Source: CAYZXU01 sp964482535 (GTDB lineage: Bacteria; Desulfobacterota; Desulfobacteria; Desulfobacterales; BuS5). From it: a stretch of DNA of 12,623 nt. This document shows, piece after piece, positions 5,205-12,623 of this stretch; the stretch's first letter is position 1; each line of letters opens with the position of its first letter. Below the pieces are notes generated by a model, which saw only the letters and a program-made list of their open reading frames with translations, made no database searches and was not told the origin of the DNA. Both the position numbers and the translations under genes were made by a program. The stretch spans positions 1-12,623 of the forward strand of contig CAYZXU010000072.1 of the NCBI GenBank assembly GCA_964482535.1, given 5' to 3'.

Positions 5205-6890
5205 ATGAAACTGACAGGCGCACAAATTCTAATAAAATCGTTAAAGGATGAAAACGTAGATACAATTTTCGGATATCCTGGTGGAGCTGTTATTGATATT
5301 TATGATGAACTTGATAAAGAAGATATAAAGCATATCCTTGTACGCCATGAACAGGGCGCTGTCCATGCTGCGGACGGTTATTCCAGAGCCAGCAACAAGG
5401 TAGGTGTGTGCCTGGTAACATCCGGGCCCGGCGCCACAAATACTGTCACGGGGATTGCCTCTGCATATATGGACTCCATTCCCATTGTTGTAATTACAGG
5501 CCAGGTGCCGTCAAATCTGATTGGAAACGATGCTTTCCAGGAGGTGGACATAGTCGGGATAACAAGACCCTGCACCAAACACAACTATCTTATAAAACAT
5601 GCTGAAGATCTTGCTAAAACAATAAAAGAGGCTTTTTATATTGCGAGTTCAGGCAGACCGGGCCCTGTTTTAATAGATATACCAAAAGATGTCAGCAATG
5701 CTGTTGTAAATTATAAGGCCCCGGAAAAGGTGAAGATGCGTTCATATAATCCCACCTACAGCCCTAACATGAAACAGTTGAAACGGGTTGTAACACTGAT
5801 TAAAAATGCTAAAAAACCGGTTATATTTGCAGGAGGAGGGGTAATCCTTTCAGGCGCTTCCAAAGAACTCACCGAGCTTGCCATTAAAACCCAGACGCCT
5901 GTCACTGGTTCTTTAATGGGGCTTGGAGGATTTCCCGGAACAGACCCGCTATGGCTGGGCATGCTGGGCATGCATGGCACATATCGTGCTAATATGTCCA
6001 TTGGAGAATGTGATCTTCTTATTGCAACAGGAGTCCGTTTTGATGATCGTGTAACAGGGAAGATAGATTCTTTTGCCCCCCAGGCAAAAATAGTGCATAT
6101 AGATATAGACCCCACATCCATATATAAAAATGTTTCTGTTGCCGTGCCCGTTGTCGGCGACTGTAAAATTACTCTGGCGGCCCTTAATAATCTTCTCGAA
6201 GAAAAAGACTTCAAAGATGTTAAAAGCAAGAGACAAAAATGGCTGGACAAAATTCAAGAATGGCAGGAGACAAGCCCTCTTGCATATACCCAGAAGGATA
6301 TTATAAAACCTCAGTTTGTTATAGAAAAGCTATACGAATTGACCAAAGGCAATGCAATAATCACCACTGAAGTAGGCCAGAATCAGATGTGGGCTGCACA
6401 GTATTATCACTTTAACAAGCCGAATCATTTTATAACTTCAGGAGGGTTGGGTTGTATGGGGTTTGGGCTGCCCGCAGCCATAGGAGCGCAAACTGCCTGC
6501 CCTGATCAAACTGTTGTGGATATTGCCGGAGACGGCAGCATACAAATGAACATTCAGGAGCTGGCAACTGCAATGCAGTTTTGTCTGCCTGTAAAGGTGG
6601 TTATTTTAAATAACGGATATCTTGGCATGGTAAGACAATGGCAAGAGCTTTTTTATGAAAAAAGATACGCCTGCACCAACATGGAGCATGCGCCTGATTT
6701 TGTAAAACTTGCAGAGGCATATGGAGCAATGGGCTTAAGGGCTACCAAACCTGAAGAGGTTGAAGAGGTTCTTTTAAAAGGGCTTTCCAGCAAAACAACG
6801 GTAGTTATGGATTTTGTTGTGGAGCGGGAAGAGAGTGTATATCCCATGGTGCCTGCCGGAGCCCCAATTACGGAGATGCTGCTGGTTTAA
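5205..6890 (+). CDS. ilvB: Acetolactate synthase, large catalytic subunit
   Basis: This is the catalytic subunit of acetohydroxyacid synthase (561 residues). It condenses pyruvate with pyruvate or 2-ketobutyrate using thiamine diphosphate and FAD. The pyrimidine domain (about 1-165) has [11 protein letters not shown] at 24-34 and the catalytic Glu49 in [16 protein letters not shown] central FAD-type domain spans about 190-335. The pyrophosphate domain has the GDG...NN motif at G442-D443-G444 and N469-N470, followed by [15 protein letters not shown] (5191-5197) is a strong ribosome binding site 7 nt before the ATG. It lies 79 nt after ilvD and 64 nt before the regulatory subunit gene. Biosynthetic rather than catabolic identity follows from the FAD-domain features and the ilvN partner. 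Confidence 0.97.
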   Translation: MKLTGAQILIKSLKDENVDTIFGYPGGAVIDIYDELDKEDIKHILVRHEQGAVHAADGYSRASNKVGVCLVTSGPGATNTVTGIASAYMDSIPIVVITGQVPSNLIGNDAFQEVDIVGITRPCTKHNYLIKHAEDLAKTIKEAFYIASSGRPGPVLIDIPKDVSNAVVNYKAPEKVKMRSYNPTYSPNMKQLKRVVTLIKNAKKPVIFAGGGVILSGASKELTELAIKTQTPVTGSLMGLGGFPGTDPLWLGMLGMHGTYRANMSIGECDLLIATGVRFDDRVTGKIDSFAPQAKIVHIDIDPTSIYKNVSVAVPVVGDCKITLAALNNLLEEKDFKDVKSKRQKWLDKIQEWQETSPLAYTQKDIIKPQFVIEKLYELTKGNAIITTEVGQNQMWAAQYYHFNKPNHFITSGGLGCMGFGLPAAIGAQTACPDQTVVDIAGDGSIQMNIQELATAMQFCLPVKVVILNNGYLGMVRQWQELFYEKRYACTNMEHAPDFVKLAEAYGAMGLRATKPEEVEEVLLKGLSSKTTVVMDFVVEREESVYPMVPAGAPITEMLLV

Positions 6891-6954
6891 GAAATTTTAA
6901 CATAATGTATCAAGACCTTATGTATTGCTAATGAAAATTTAAAGGATATTAGCC

Positions 6955-7443
6955 ATGAAAGAAGATAAACACGTGCTTTCAATTCTTGTGGACAACCAGC
7001 CTGGTGTACTTTCCAGGATATCAGGACTCTTTAGCGGCAGAGGTTATAATATTGAAAGCCTTTGTGTTGCTGAAACCACAGATCCTCTTGTTTCAAGGGT
7101 TACGATAGTAACAAAGGCTGAGCTGCCCATTATTGAGCAGATAGAAAAACAGCTTAACAAACTTATAAACGTGATAAAAGTAAATGATTTTACTGATAAA
7201 AAATATGTTGCAAGGGAAATGGCCCTTATAAAGGTTCAGGCAAAGCAGGAAGACCGCGCTGACATTTTAAGGATAGTTGATATCTTCAGGTGCAAGGTTA
7301 TTGATGTGAGCCAGGAACATTATACACTGGAAGTCACGGGCAATGAAGAAAAAATGTCTGCCATATTAAATCTTCTAAAACCCATAGGTATAAAGGAGAT
7401 TGCAAGGACCGGAGTTATAGCTTTATTTAGAGAACCTAAATAG
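6955..7443 (+). CDS. ilvN: Acetolactate synthase, small regulatory subunit
   Basis: This is the 162-residue regulatory subunit that binds the IlvB protein, raises its activity and confers valine feedback inhibition. An N-terminal ACT domain (about 4-78) shows the family pattern NQPGVLSRISGLFSGRGYN (14-32) followed by IESLCVAETTDP. The second half (about 82-160) is the ACT-like C-terminal domain, with REMALIKVQA and EVTGNEEK. Length and pattern match the IlvH/IlvN type with two domains. AAAGGA at 6941-6946 lies 8 nt before the ATG. The 64-nt gap before it contains weak AT-rich inverted repeats (6892-6898 with 6934-6940) of no clear meaning. Confidence 0.96.
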   Translation: MKEDKHVLSILVDNQPGVLSRISGLFSGRGYNIESLCVAETTDPLVSRVTIVTKAELPIIEQIEKQLNKLINVIKVNDFTDKKYVAREMALIKVQAKQEDRADILRIVDIFRCKVIDVSQEHYTLEVTGNEEKMSAILNLLKPIGIKEIARTGVIALFREPK

Positions 7444-7524
7444 TATTATATTTTCACGTAATGGGTAGATAATTTTATTAAAAAACAGATCATACTAAAT
7501 ATATTATAAATTAAGGAGACAAAA

Positions 7525-8577
7525 ATGGGCAATATCGATTTTGGCGGAGTAATTGAAGAGGTTGTTACTTCTGAAGAATTTTCTATGGAAAAAGCAAAAG
7601 AGGTTCTTAAGGATGAAAAAATAGTTGTGCTGGGTTATGGAGTTCAGGGTCCGGCCCAGGCTTTAAACCTTAAAGATAACGGATTTGATGTTACCATAGG
7701 GCAACTCGAAGGAGATGAATACTGGGACAAGGCTGTTGCTGATGGATTTATCCCCGGGGAGACTCTTTTTCCAATAAAAGAGGCAGCAGAAAAAGGTACT
7801 GTTATTCAGGTTCTTCTTTCCGATGCAGGTCAGACGGCAACATGGCCAGTTGTTAAAGAATGCTTAAACGAGGGTGATGCCCTTTATTTTTCCCATGGTT
7901 TTTCGATTGTTTATAAAGATCAGACTAAAATAATTCCTCCTGAAAATATTGACGTAATCCTTGTTGCGCCAAAAGGTTCAGGAACCAATGTCAGAAGAAA
8001 TTTTCTGGATGGAAGCGGTATAAATTCCAGTTTTGCAGTGCATCAGGATTATACAGGAAGGGCAAAAGAAAGGGCAATCGCCCTTGGCATAGCCATAGGT
8101 TCAGGATATCTTTTTCATACAACATTTGAAAATGAAGTTTACAGTGATCTCACAGGAGAGCGCGGAGTGCTCATGGGATGCCTCGCCGGAACCATGGAGG
8201 CGCAGTATAATATTTTAAGAAAAAACGGTCACTCACCCAGCGAAGCTTTTAATGAGACTGTTGAAGAGCTGACACAAAGTCTTATCCGCCTTGTGGGTGA
8301 AAACGGCATGGACTGGATGTTTTCCAATTGCAGCGCAACTGCACAAAGGGGAGCATTGGACTGGTCACCTAAATTTCGCGACGCTGTTACTCCTGTTTTT
8401 GAAGATCTGTATAGCCGTGTTAAAACAGGAAAAGAGACACAAAGAGTTTTAGAGGTAAACAGCGCTCCTGATTACAAGGTTAGCCTTACCAAAGAACTTG
8501 ACGAGATCAAAAACTCGGAAATGTGGAAAGCCGGGGCTGCAGTCAGAGCTTTACGACCGGAAAACAGAAACAAATAA
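7525..8577 (+). CDS. ilvC: Ketol-acid reductoisomerase, Bacteroidota/fungal-like type with acidic cofactor loop
   Basis: IlvC isomerises and reduces 2-acetolactate and 2-aceto-2-hydroxybutyrate with NAD(P)H and Mg2+. At 350 residues it is a class I (short) enzyme. The Rossmann motif GYGVQG is at 37-42 and catalytic His124 is in SHGF. Metal ligands are D208 and E212 (DLTGER) and E244 and E248 (NETVEELTQSL). The wording GPAQALNLKDNGF, LVAPKGSGTNVRR, SDLTGERGVLMG, CSATAQRGALDW and a C-terminus ending RALRPEN resembles, from memory, Bacteroidota and fungal KARIs more than the usual proteobacterial ones (GSQGHAHA type). The loop after the second strand (GQLEGDEYW, 59-67) is acidic and lacks the Arg/Lys/Ser that usually hold the NADPH 2'-phosphate. 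NADH use is therefore possible. AAGGAG (7513-7518) precedes the ATG. Confidence 0.96.
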   Translation: MGNIDFGGVIEEVVTSEEFSMEKAKEVLKDEKIVVLGYGVQGPAQALNLKDNGFDVTIGQLEGDEYWDKAVADGFIPGETLFPIKEAAEKGTVIQVLLSDAGQTATWPVVKECLNEGDALYFSHGFSIVYKDQTKIIPPENIDVILVAPKGSGTNVRRNFLDGSGINSSFAVHQDYTGRAKERAIALGIAIGSGYLFHTTFENEVYSDLTGERGVLMGCLAGTMEAQYNILRKNGHSPSEAFNETVEELTQSLIRLVGENGMDWMFSNCSATAQRGALDWSPKFRDAVTPVFEDLYSRVKTGKETQRVLEVNSAPDYKVSLTKELDEIKNSEMWKAGAAVRALRPENRNK

Positions 8578-8629
8578 ATTAAAAAATACCTTTGGTTAGC
8601 TTTTATTTTGCATTGGAGAAAACCGGATA

Positions 8630-10246
8630 ATGGACTCTATCCTCATATATGATACAACTTTAAGAGACGGAACCCAGGGAGAAAGCATCAATTTCTCTGC
8701 CGATGACAAGCTGATTATCGCAAAGAGGCTGGATGATCTCGGGATTCATTATATTGAAGGAGGATGGCCCGGTTCCAACCCCAAGGATGTCCGGTTTTTT
8801 CAACTTGCAAAAAGAACCAAATTTAATAATGCAAAGTTATCGGCTTTTGGTTCAACCCGCAAACCAGGCATAGGGCCGGAAAAAGACCTTAACCTAAAAG
8901 CCCTTCTGGAAAGCGAAGCTCCTGTATTAACAATTTTCGGCAAGACCTGGGATTTTCATGTTGAGCAGGTAATGAAAAACACTCTAAAAGAAAACCTTGC
9001 CATGATAAAGGAAACGGTTTCCTTTTTAAAGGATAATAAAAGAGAGGTTGTATACGATGCCGAGCATTTTTTCGACGGGTATAAGGCAAATCCTGATTAT
9101 GCCGTAAAAACCTTGCTGGCAGCCGTGGAAGGCGGGGCGGAATTTATTGTTCTTTGCGACACAAACGGCGGCACACTTCCCTTTGAAGTAGAATCTATTT
9201 TAGACAATCTGCAAGCATTCTTTAAAGAAAACTTACAGACAAAAGAAAGTCCGGATCCCGTTAAAATTGGAATCCACACGCATAACGACTGCGGCCTGGC
9301 TGCTGCAAATTCAATTATAGCGATACAAAAAGGGGCTGTTATGGTGCATGGAACCATTAACGGCTACGGCGAAAGATGCGGCAATGCAGATCTTACTTCA
9401 ATAATACCGCTTTTGCAGGTCAAGATGGGACGCTCCTGTATCTCATCAAAAAATCTTGCAAAACTTAAAACAGTTTCCAGGGTTGTGAGCGATATCGCAA
9501 ATATGACTCCTTTAAACAACAGACCTTTTGTGGGTGAAAGCGCCTTTGCGCACAAGGGAGGAATTCATGTAAACGCTATTATGAAAAGCCCCAGGGCATA
9601 TGAACATATGCTTCCTGAAATAATAGGCAACAGAAGGCGTGTGCTGGTTTCAGACCTTTCAGGCAAGAGTAATATTGAATATAAATCAAAAGAGCTGGGC
9701 ATAGACCTTGATGCCGGCGATGGACTTGACAGCAGCAAGATAGTCTCTGAAATTAAACGTCTTGAGCATGAGGGATATCAGTTTGATACTGCTAACGGGT
9801 CATTAAAAATTTTGATGGAAAAATTTACAAATCAGTTCAAACCTTTTTTTGAGCTTGAGTCATTCAGAATTACAACTGAAAAAGACAGAGAAAATCCATG
9901 TTCTGCCCAGGCCATAATAAAGATTAAAGTTGACGGAAAAAAAGAGCTGACAGTTGCCGAGGGCCTTGGGCCCATAAGCGCTCTGGACAATGCTCTCAGG
10001 AAGGTTCTATGCAAGTTTTACAACAGCCTTGATTCAATGCGCCTTGTGGATTTTAAAGTAAGAGTCATAGACGGCCGCGAAGGAACTGCTGCAAAGGTAA
10101 GGGTTTTTATAGAATCCCGTGATCATGATCAGGTATGGAGAACAATAGGGGTGTCGGAAGATATAATCGAAGCAAGCTGGCAGGCGCTTTCTGACAGTTT
10201 TCAGTTTAAGCTGGCAAAAGAAGAGGGGAATTATAAGAATGCATGA
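8630..10246 (+). CDS. cimA: (R)-citramalate synthase
   Basis: CimA condenses pyruvate with acetyl-CoA to citramalate, opening a threonine-independent route to 2-ketobutyrate and isoleucine. The 538-residue protein has a TIM-barrel HMGL-like domain with DTTLRDGTQGES at 8-19 (metal ligand D13), the CimA-typical HYIEGGWPGSNPKD near 40-53, GIHTHNDCGLA with H216 and H218, and GERCGN with N252. A linker and a C-terminal regulatory LeuA-type domain (about 400-530) follow. The GGWPGSNPKD wording and TQGE rather than EQxPG separate it from 2-isopropylmalate synthase. GGAG at 8615-8618 precedes the ATG. Its 3' end overlaps leuA by 8 nt. No ilvA (threonine deaminase) is in the window, consistent with the citramalate route, though one could lie elsewhere. 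Confidence 0.94.
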   Translation: MDSILIYDTTLRDGTQGESINFSADDKLIIAKRLDDLGIHYIEGGWPGSNPKDVRFFQLAKRTKFNNAKLSAFGSTRKPGIGPEKDLNLKALLESEAPVLTIFGKTWDFHVEQVMKNTLKENLAMIKETVSFLKDNKREVVYDAEHFFDGYKANPDYAVKTLLAAVEGGAEFIVLCDTNGGTLPFEVESILDNLQAFFKENLQTKESPDPVKIGIHTHNDCGLAAANSIIAIQKGAVMVHGTINGYGERCGNADLTSIIPLLQVKMGRSCISSKNLAKLKTVSRVVSDIANMTPLNNRPFVGESAFAHKGGIHVNAIMKSPRAYEHMLPEIIGNRRRVLVSDLSGKSNIEYKSKELGIDLDAGDGLDSSKIVSEIKRLEHEGYQFDTANGSLKILMEKFTNQFKPFFELESFRITTEKDRENPCSAQAIIKIKVDGKKELTVAEGLGPISALDNALRKVLCKFYNSLDSMRLVDFKVRVIDGREGTAAKVRVFIESRDHDQVWRTIGVSEDIIEASWQALSDSFQFKLAKEEGNYKNA

Positions 10247-11777
10247 AAAACTTATAATATTTGATACAACTTTAAGAGACGGTGAACAATGCCCCGGCGC
10301 CAGCATGAATACTGCGGAAAAGTTGCGTATCGCAACACGTCTGGAACGTCTCGGGGTAGATGTTATTGAGGCCGGTTTTCCAGCAGCTTCTGAAGGGGAT
10401 TTTGAGGCAGTAAAAAGAATTTCCGGTAAAATAACCGGTTCAACAGTATGCGGTCTGGCGAGAGCTCTGCCCGGGGACATTAAAATATGCGCTGAAGCTG
10501 TAAAACCCGCAAAATTTCCACGAATACATACTTTTATTTCAACTTCGGAAATTCATTTAAAATATCAAATGCAAAAGAGTCAAGCAGAAGTGCTGGAGAT
10601 GGCGGTTGAAGCAGTAAAACTTTCCAGAAGCCTTTGCGATAATGTTGAATTCAGCGCAATGGATGCCAGCCGCACGGAGCCTGATTATTTATGCAAAATA
10701 TTCAAGGCAGCCATTGACGCAGGAGCCACTACTGTTAATATTCCTGACACAGTAGGGTATGCCATTCCATCTGAATTTGCAAAACTTGTTAAATACGTTA
10801 TAAAAAATACTCCCAATATAGATAAAGCGATAGTCAGTGTACACTGCCATAATGATTTTGGCCTGGCCACGGCAAATACACTGGCAGCGTTAGATGCAGG
10901 AGCAAGGCAGGCTGAAGTGGCAATTAACGGGATAGGAGAAAGAGCCGGAAATACTTCCCTTGAAGAACTCGTTATGACTATCAACACCAGACAGAATTCC
11001 CTGCCTGTAACAACAGATATCAAAACAGATCTTATTTACTCCACAAGCAAACTTGTAAGTATGATAACAGGCATAATGGTTCAACCGAACAAGGCAATTG
11101 TCGGTGCCAATGCTTTTGCCCATGAATCCGGAATACACCAGGATGGTATTCTCAAAAATCCCATGACCTACGAAATAATGAGGCCGGAAACCATAGGGCT
11201 TAGCAGCAACAAGCTTATGCTTGGAAAACATTCAGGCAAGCATGCCCTCCATTCCCATTTAACTGAGATGGGTTATAACCTGAACCCCGAAGAGTTAAAG
11301 ATTATTTTTGTCAAATTCAAGAAACTTGCAGACAAAAAGAAAAATATTCTTGATGAGGATCTTGAAGCAATAGTTGCAGAGAAAATCCTTCAGGCAGAGG
11401 ATGTATTCAGCCTGGAGTACCTTCATGTTGCAAGCGGCACAACCGTTGACCCCATGGCAAGCGTAAAACTTAAAATAAACGGAAACCCTGTTAAAGGCAC
11501 AGGATACGGAAACGGTCCCATTGATGCGGCATTTAATGCCATATCAGAACTGGTTGATACAGGCGCTGAACTCTTAAGGTTTTCCATAAACGCTCTTACC
11601 GGAGGCACGGATGCCCAGGGCGAGGTCACTGTGCAACTCAGGGAAAACAATCATGTGGCTCTTGGCAGAGGCGCTGACCCTGATATAATAATTGCAAGCG
11701 CCAAGGCTTTTATCAACGGGCTTAACAGGCTTGAGCATTTAAAAACCCACCCTGTTTTAAAGGCACAGGCGTTATAA
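10239..11777 (+). CDS. leuA: 2-Isopropylmalate synthase
   Basis: LeuA condenses 2-ketoisovalerate (the product of IlvD) with acetyl-CoA, the committed step of leucine synthesis, normally with leucine feedback through its C-terminal domain. The 512-residue protein has FDTTLRDGEQCPGASM at 8-23 (D14), VEFSAMDASRTEPDYL, VHCHNDFGLATANT with H202 and H204, and GERAGN with N238. The regulatory domain lies at about 390-512, including NALTGGTDAQGEVTV. It starts inside the end of cimA, with GAGGGG (10223-10228) upstream, so the two are translationally linked. A 20-base stretch (10263-10282) is identical to 8651-8670 in cimA, marking the shared catalytic motif. It is the last gene of the operon; leuB and leuCD are not in the window. 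Confidence 0.96.
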   Translation: MHEKLIIFDTTLRDGEQCPGASMNTAEKLRIATRLERLGVDVIEAGFPAASEGDFEAVKRISGKITGSTVCGLARALPGDIKICAEAVKPAKFPRIHTFISTSEIHLKYQMQKSQAEVLEMAVEAVKLSRSLCDNVEFSAMDASRTEPDYLCKIFKAAIDAGATTVNIPDTVGYAIPSEFAKLVKYVIKNTPNIDKAIVSVHCHNDFGLATANTLAALDAGARQAEVAINGIGERAGNTSLEELVMTINTRQNSLPVTTDIKTDLIYSTSKLVSMITGIMVQPNKAIVGANAFAHESGIHQDGILKNPMTYEIMRPETIGLSSNKLMLGKHSGKHALHSHLTEMGYNLNPEELKIIFVKFKKLADKKKNILDEDLEAIVAEKILQAEDVFSLEYLHVASGTTVDPMASVKLKINGNPVKGTGYGNGPIDAAFNAISELVDTGAELLRFSINALTGGTDAQGEVTVQLRENNHVALGRGADPDIIIASAKAFINGLNRLEHLKTHPVLKAQAL

Positions 11778-11834
11778 AAAGCCAAAGCTGAATATTAATA
11801 TGTTGTATTATTTATACTTTTTAACTTTATGCCG

Positions 11835-11866
11835 CCAAATAGCCGTAATTAACTACGGCTATTTGG
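11835..11866. other. Perfect 13-bp hairpin downstream of leuA, terminator-like but without U-tract
   Basis: CCAAATAGCCGTA (11835-11847) and TACGGCTATTTGG (11854-11866) are perfect inverted repeats around the loop ATTAAC, with a possible extra G-U pair outside. It is followed by TCGAATAATAAAAC, which is not U-rich, so classical intrinsic termination is doubtful. It could protect the operon's 3' end, act with Rho, or be a dispersed palindromic element. It lies 57 nt after leuA, in a gene-free stretch that holds nothing else I can name before 11849. Confidence 0.65.
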
Positions 11867-12106
11867 TCGAATAATAAAACAACAGCGGATGCAATATCTG
11901 ATTTTGAGGGTTCACAAGAACTATCCGCTCATGAAACCGAAGATAGCTCACGCAGAGCACGAATTCCCATGGCGAAATTAGAAACTATAATCAATTCTGT
12001 GAAACAATTAAGTAAAAAAATGCTTAATCAGGCTAATTCAGCCGACGCAAAAAGCCGCGCCGTTGATTTAAACGTTTGGTCAACAACAAAAGATAGGAGA
12101 TTATAA
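11849..12106 (+). pseudogene. Open frame upstream of hicB, possible gene remnant (ATG-initiated part 11969-12106)
   Basis: A frame stays open for 85 codons from just after a stop at 11846 to TAA at 12104-12106. The first ATG is at 11969, giving a 45-residue peptide (MAKLETIINSVKQLSKK, then SADAKSRAVDLNVW) with no Shine-Dalgarno before it. Its stop overlaps the hicB ATG by one base (TAATG), which would suit translational coupling. I recognise no family. The lack of a start signal and the open frame running back into the hairpin suggest the 3' end of a decayed gene. It could instead be an intact small gene or chance. The near-palindrome AAACGTTT (12070-12077) lies in it. Confidence 0.3.
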
Positions 12107-12324
12107 TGAAGGCAGAATTCACTGCAATCATAGAGGTCGCACCCGAGGGCGGCTTCTGGGCTATCTGCCCGGAGATACTTGGCGCCAATGGACAGGGTGA
12201 GACGATAGAGGAAACCAAGGCTAATTTACGGCAGGCTATTGAATTGATCTTGGAGGATCGCAAGGCTGACATTCTCCGAGGGCTGCCTGACGACACTATT
12301 CAAGATACGGTGATGATTGGATGA
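12106..12324 (+). CDS. hicB: HicB-family antitoxin, short form
   Basis: This 72-residue protein is of the HicB/UPF0150 family, the antitoxin that binds and blocks HicA mRNA interferase. The fold markers are FTAIIEVAPEGGFWAICPEI at 5-24, the turn GANGQGETIEETKANLRQAI, and ELILEDRKAD. It lacks the C-terminal ribbon-helix-helix or HTH domain found in longer HicBs. DNA binding and autoregulation by this protein alone are therefore less certain. AGGAG (12096-12099 region) is 6 nt before the ATG. It overlaps hicA by 4 nt (ATGA), so antitoxin is translated first. Codon and base use are more GC-rich than in the ilv genes, consistent with mobile origin. Confidence 0.85.
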   Translation: MKAEFTAIIEVAPEGGFWAICPEILGANGQGETIEETKANLRQAIELILEDRKADILRGLPDDTIQDTVMIG

Positions 12325-12500
12325 AACGACGAGACTTGGAGCGAAGGTTGAGAATCGCGGGTTGCTACCTGAAACGGGAAGGTGCCTCACATTCACTTTG
12401 GATTAATCCGAAGAATGGAGCGACAGAAGCTGTTCCACGGCATACCGAGATCAAAGAACCATTGGCAAAGAAGATTTTGAAGAATCTTAATGCAGATTAA
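12321..12500 (+). CDS. hicA: HicA-family toxin (mRNA interferase)
   Basis: This 59-residue protein begins at the ATG overlapping the hicB stop (ATGA) and matches the small HicA dsRBD-like toxin family, which cleaves mRNA and tmRNA in translation-dependent fashion. Visible features are the opening KRRDLERRLRIAGCYLKREG, the catalytic His24 in GASHSLWINP, and the closing VPRHTEIKEPLAKKILKNL, equivalent to the family's PxHxxxEIxxGTLxxILK. The usual GSHH/GSHxxF strand is intact, so an active toxin is plausible. The glycine in the usual EI-x-x-G-T-L is replaced (KEPLAK). It is the final gene before the candidate insertion sequence end. Confidence 0.85.
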   Translation: MKRRDLERRLRIAGCYLKREGASHSLWINPKNGATEAVPRHTEIKEPLAKKILKNLNAD

Positions 12501-12569
12501 ATGACCGTTAACAGTCTGGTTTTATATTTGTTTTTCTATGTCAAGATTTGCCCGATTATATGCCCTTGG

Positions 12570-12623
12570 TGTCAGGGCCGATCTGAAAATGTAATTACCT
12601 TCCCTGACTGAAAATGCGTATTC
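12570..12623. mobile_element. Candidate terminal end of an IS21-like insertion sequence
   Basis: From TGTCAGGG at 12570 the sequence carries CTGAAAATG at 12583-12591 and again at 12608-12616, 25 bp apart, inside a window-edge segment with no ORF. IS21-family termini begin with TG and hold several short direct repeats of a CTGAAA-(A/C)TG-like motif that bind the transposase. The resemblance is from memory of family ends. The transposase genes (istA/istB) would lie to the right, outside the window, so the call is provisional. The stretch 12501-12569 between hicA and this point shows nothing recognisable. Confidence 0.45.

Overview
The window reads as a piece of chromosome from an anaerobic, moderately AT-rich bacterium, most likely a sulfate-reducing or related Desulfobacterota (deltaproteobacterial) lineage. 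This is inferred from the pairing of a DUF134/NifX-like/Mrp/metallo-hydrolase cluster, typical of strict anaerobes, with a citramalate-type isoleucine pathway. No rRNA or marker gene is present to confirm it. All genes I can support lie on the + strand.

Region 1 (1-3103) is a small metal/Fe-S cluster gene set. A DUF134 helix-turn-helix protein lies behind a promoter whose start site is covered by a 20-bp near-palindrome. It is followed by two small NifX/orange-protein-family cofactor carriers flanking an Mrp/Nbp35-type P-loop ATPase, and then an MBL-fold hydrolase. A 15-bp triple tandem repeat sits on the stop codon of the first carrier gene. A tiny coupled ORF may follow the hydrolase gene.

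Region 2 (about 3167-11777) is a complete early branched-chain amino acid operon: ilvD, ilvB, ilvN, ilvC, cimA, leuA. It makes valine precursors from pyruvate, feeds isoleucine through citramalate rather than threonine, and commits 2-ketoisovalerate to leucine. In front of ilvD is what looks like a classical translation-coupled attenuator. It has a promoter with a perfect -35 box and a 34-codon leader peptide in which 14 residues are Ile, Leu or Val. The leader stop codon lies inside an antiterminator arm (3322-3331), whose partner (3367-3376) is the 5' arm of a strong intrinsic terminator ending 39 nt before ilvD. This is the most interesting regulatory system in the window. The ilvC product also stands out: it is of the Bacteroidota/fungal-looking sequence type, with an acidic cofactor loop that hints at NADH use.

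Region 3 (11778-12623) is accessory. It holds a perfect 13-bp hairpin without a U-tract, a short open frame that may be a gene remnant, a hicB-hicA toxin-antitoxin pair (hicA is only 59 codons), and, at the right edge, what may be the terminal repeats of an IS21-like insertion sequence.
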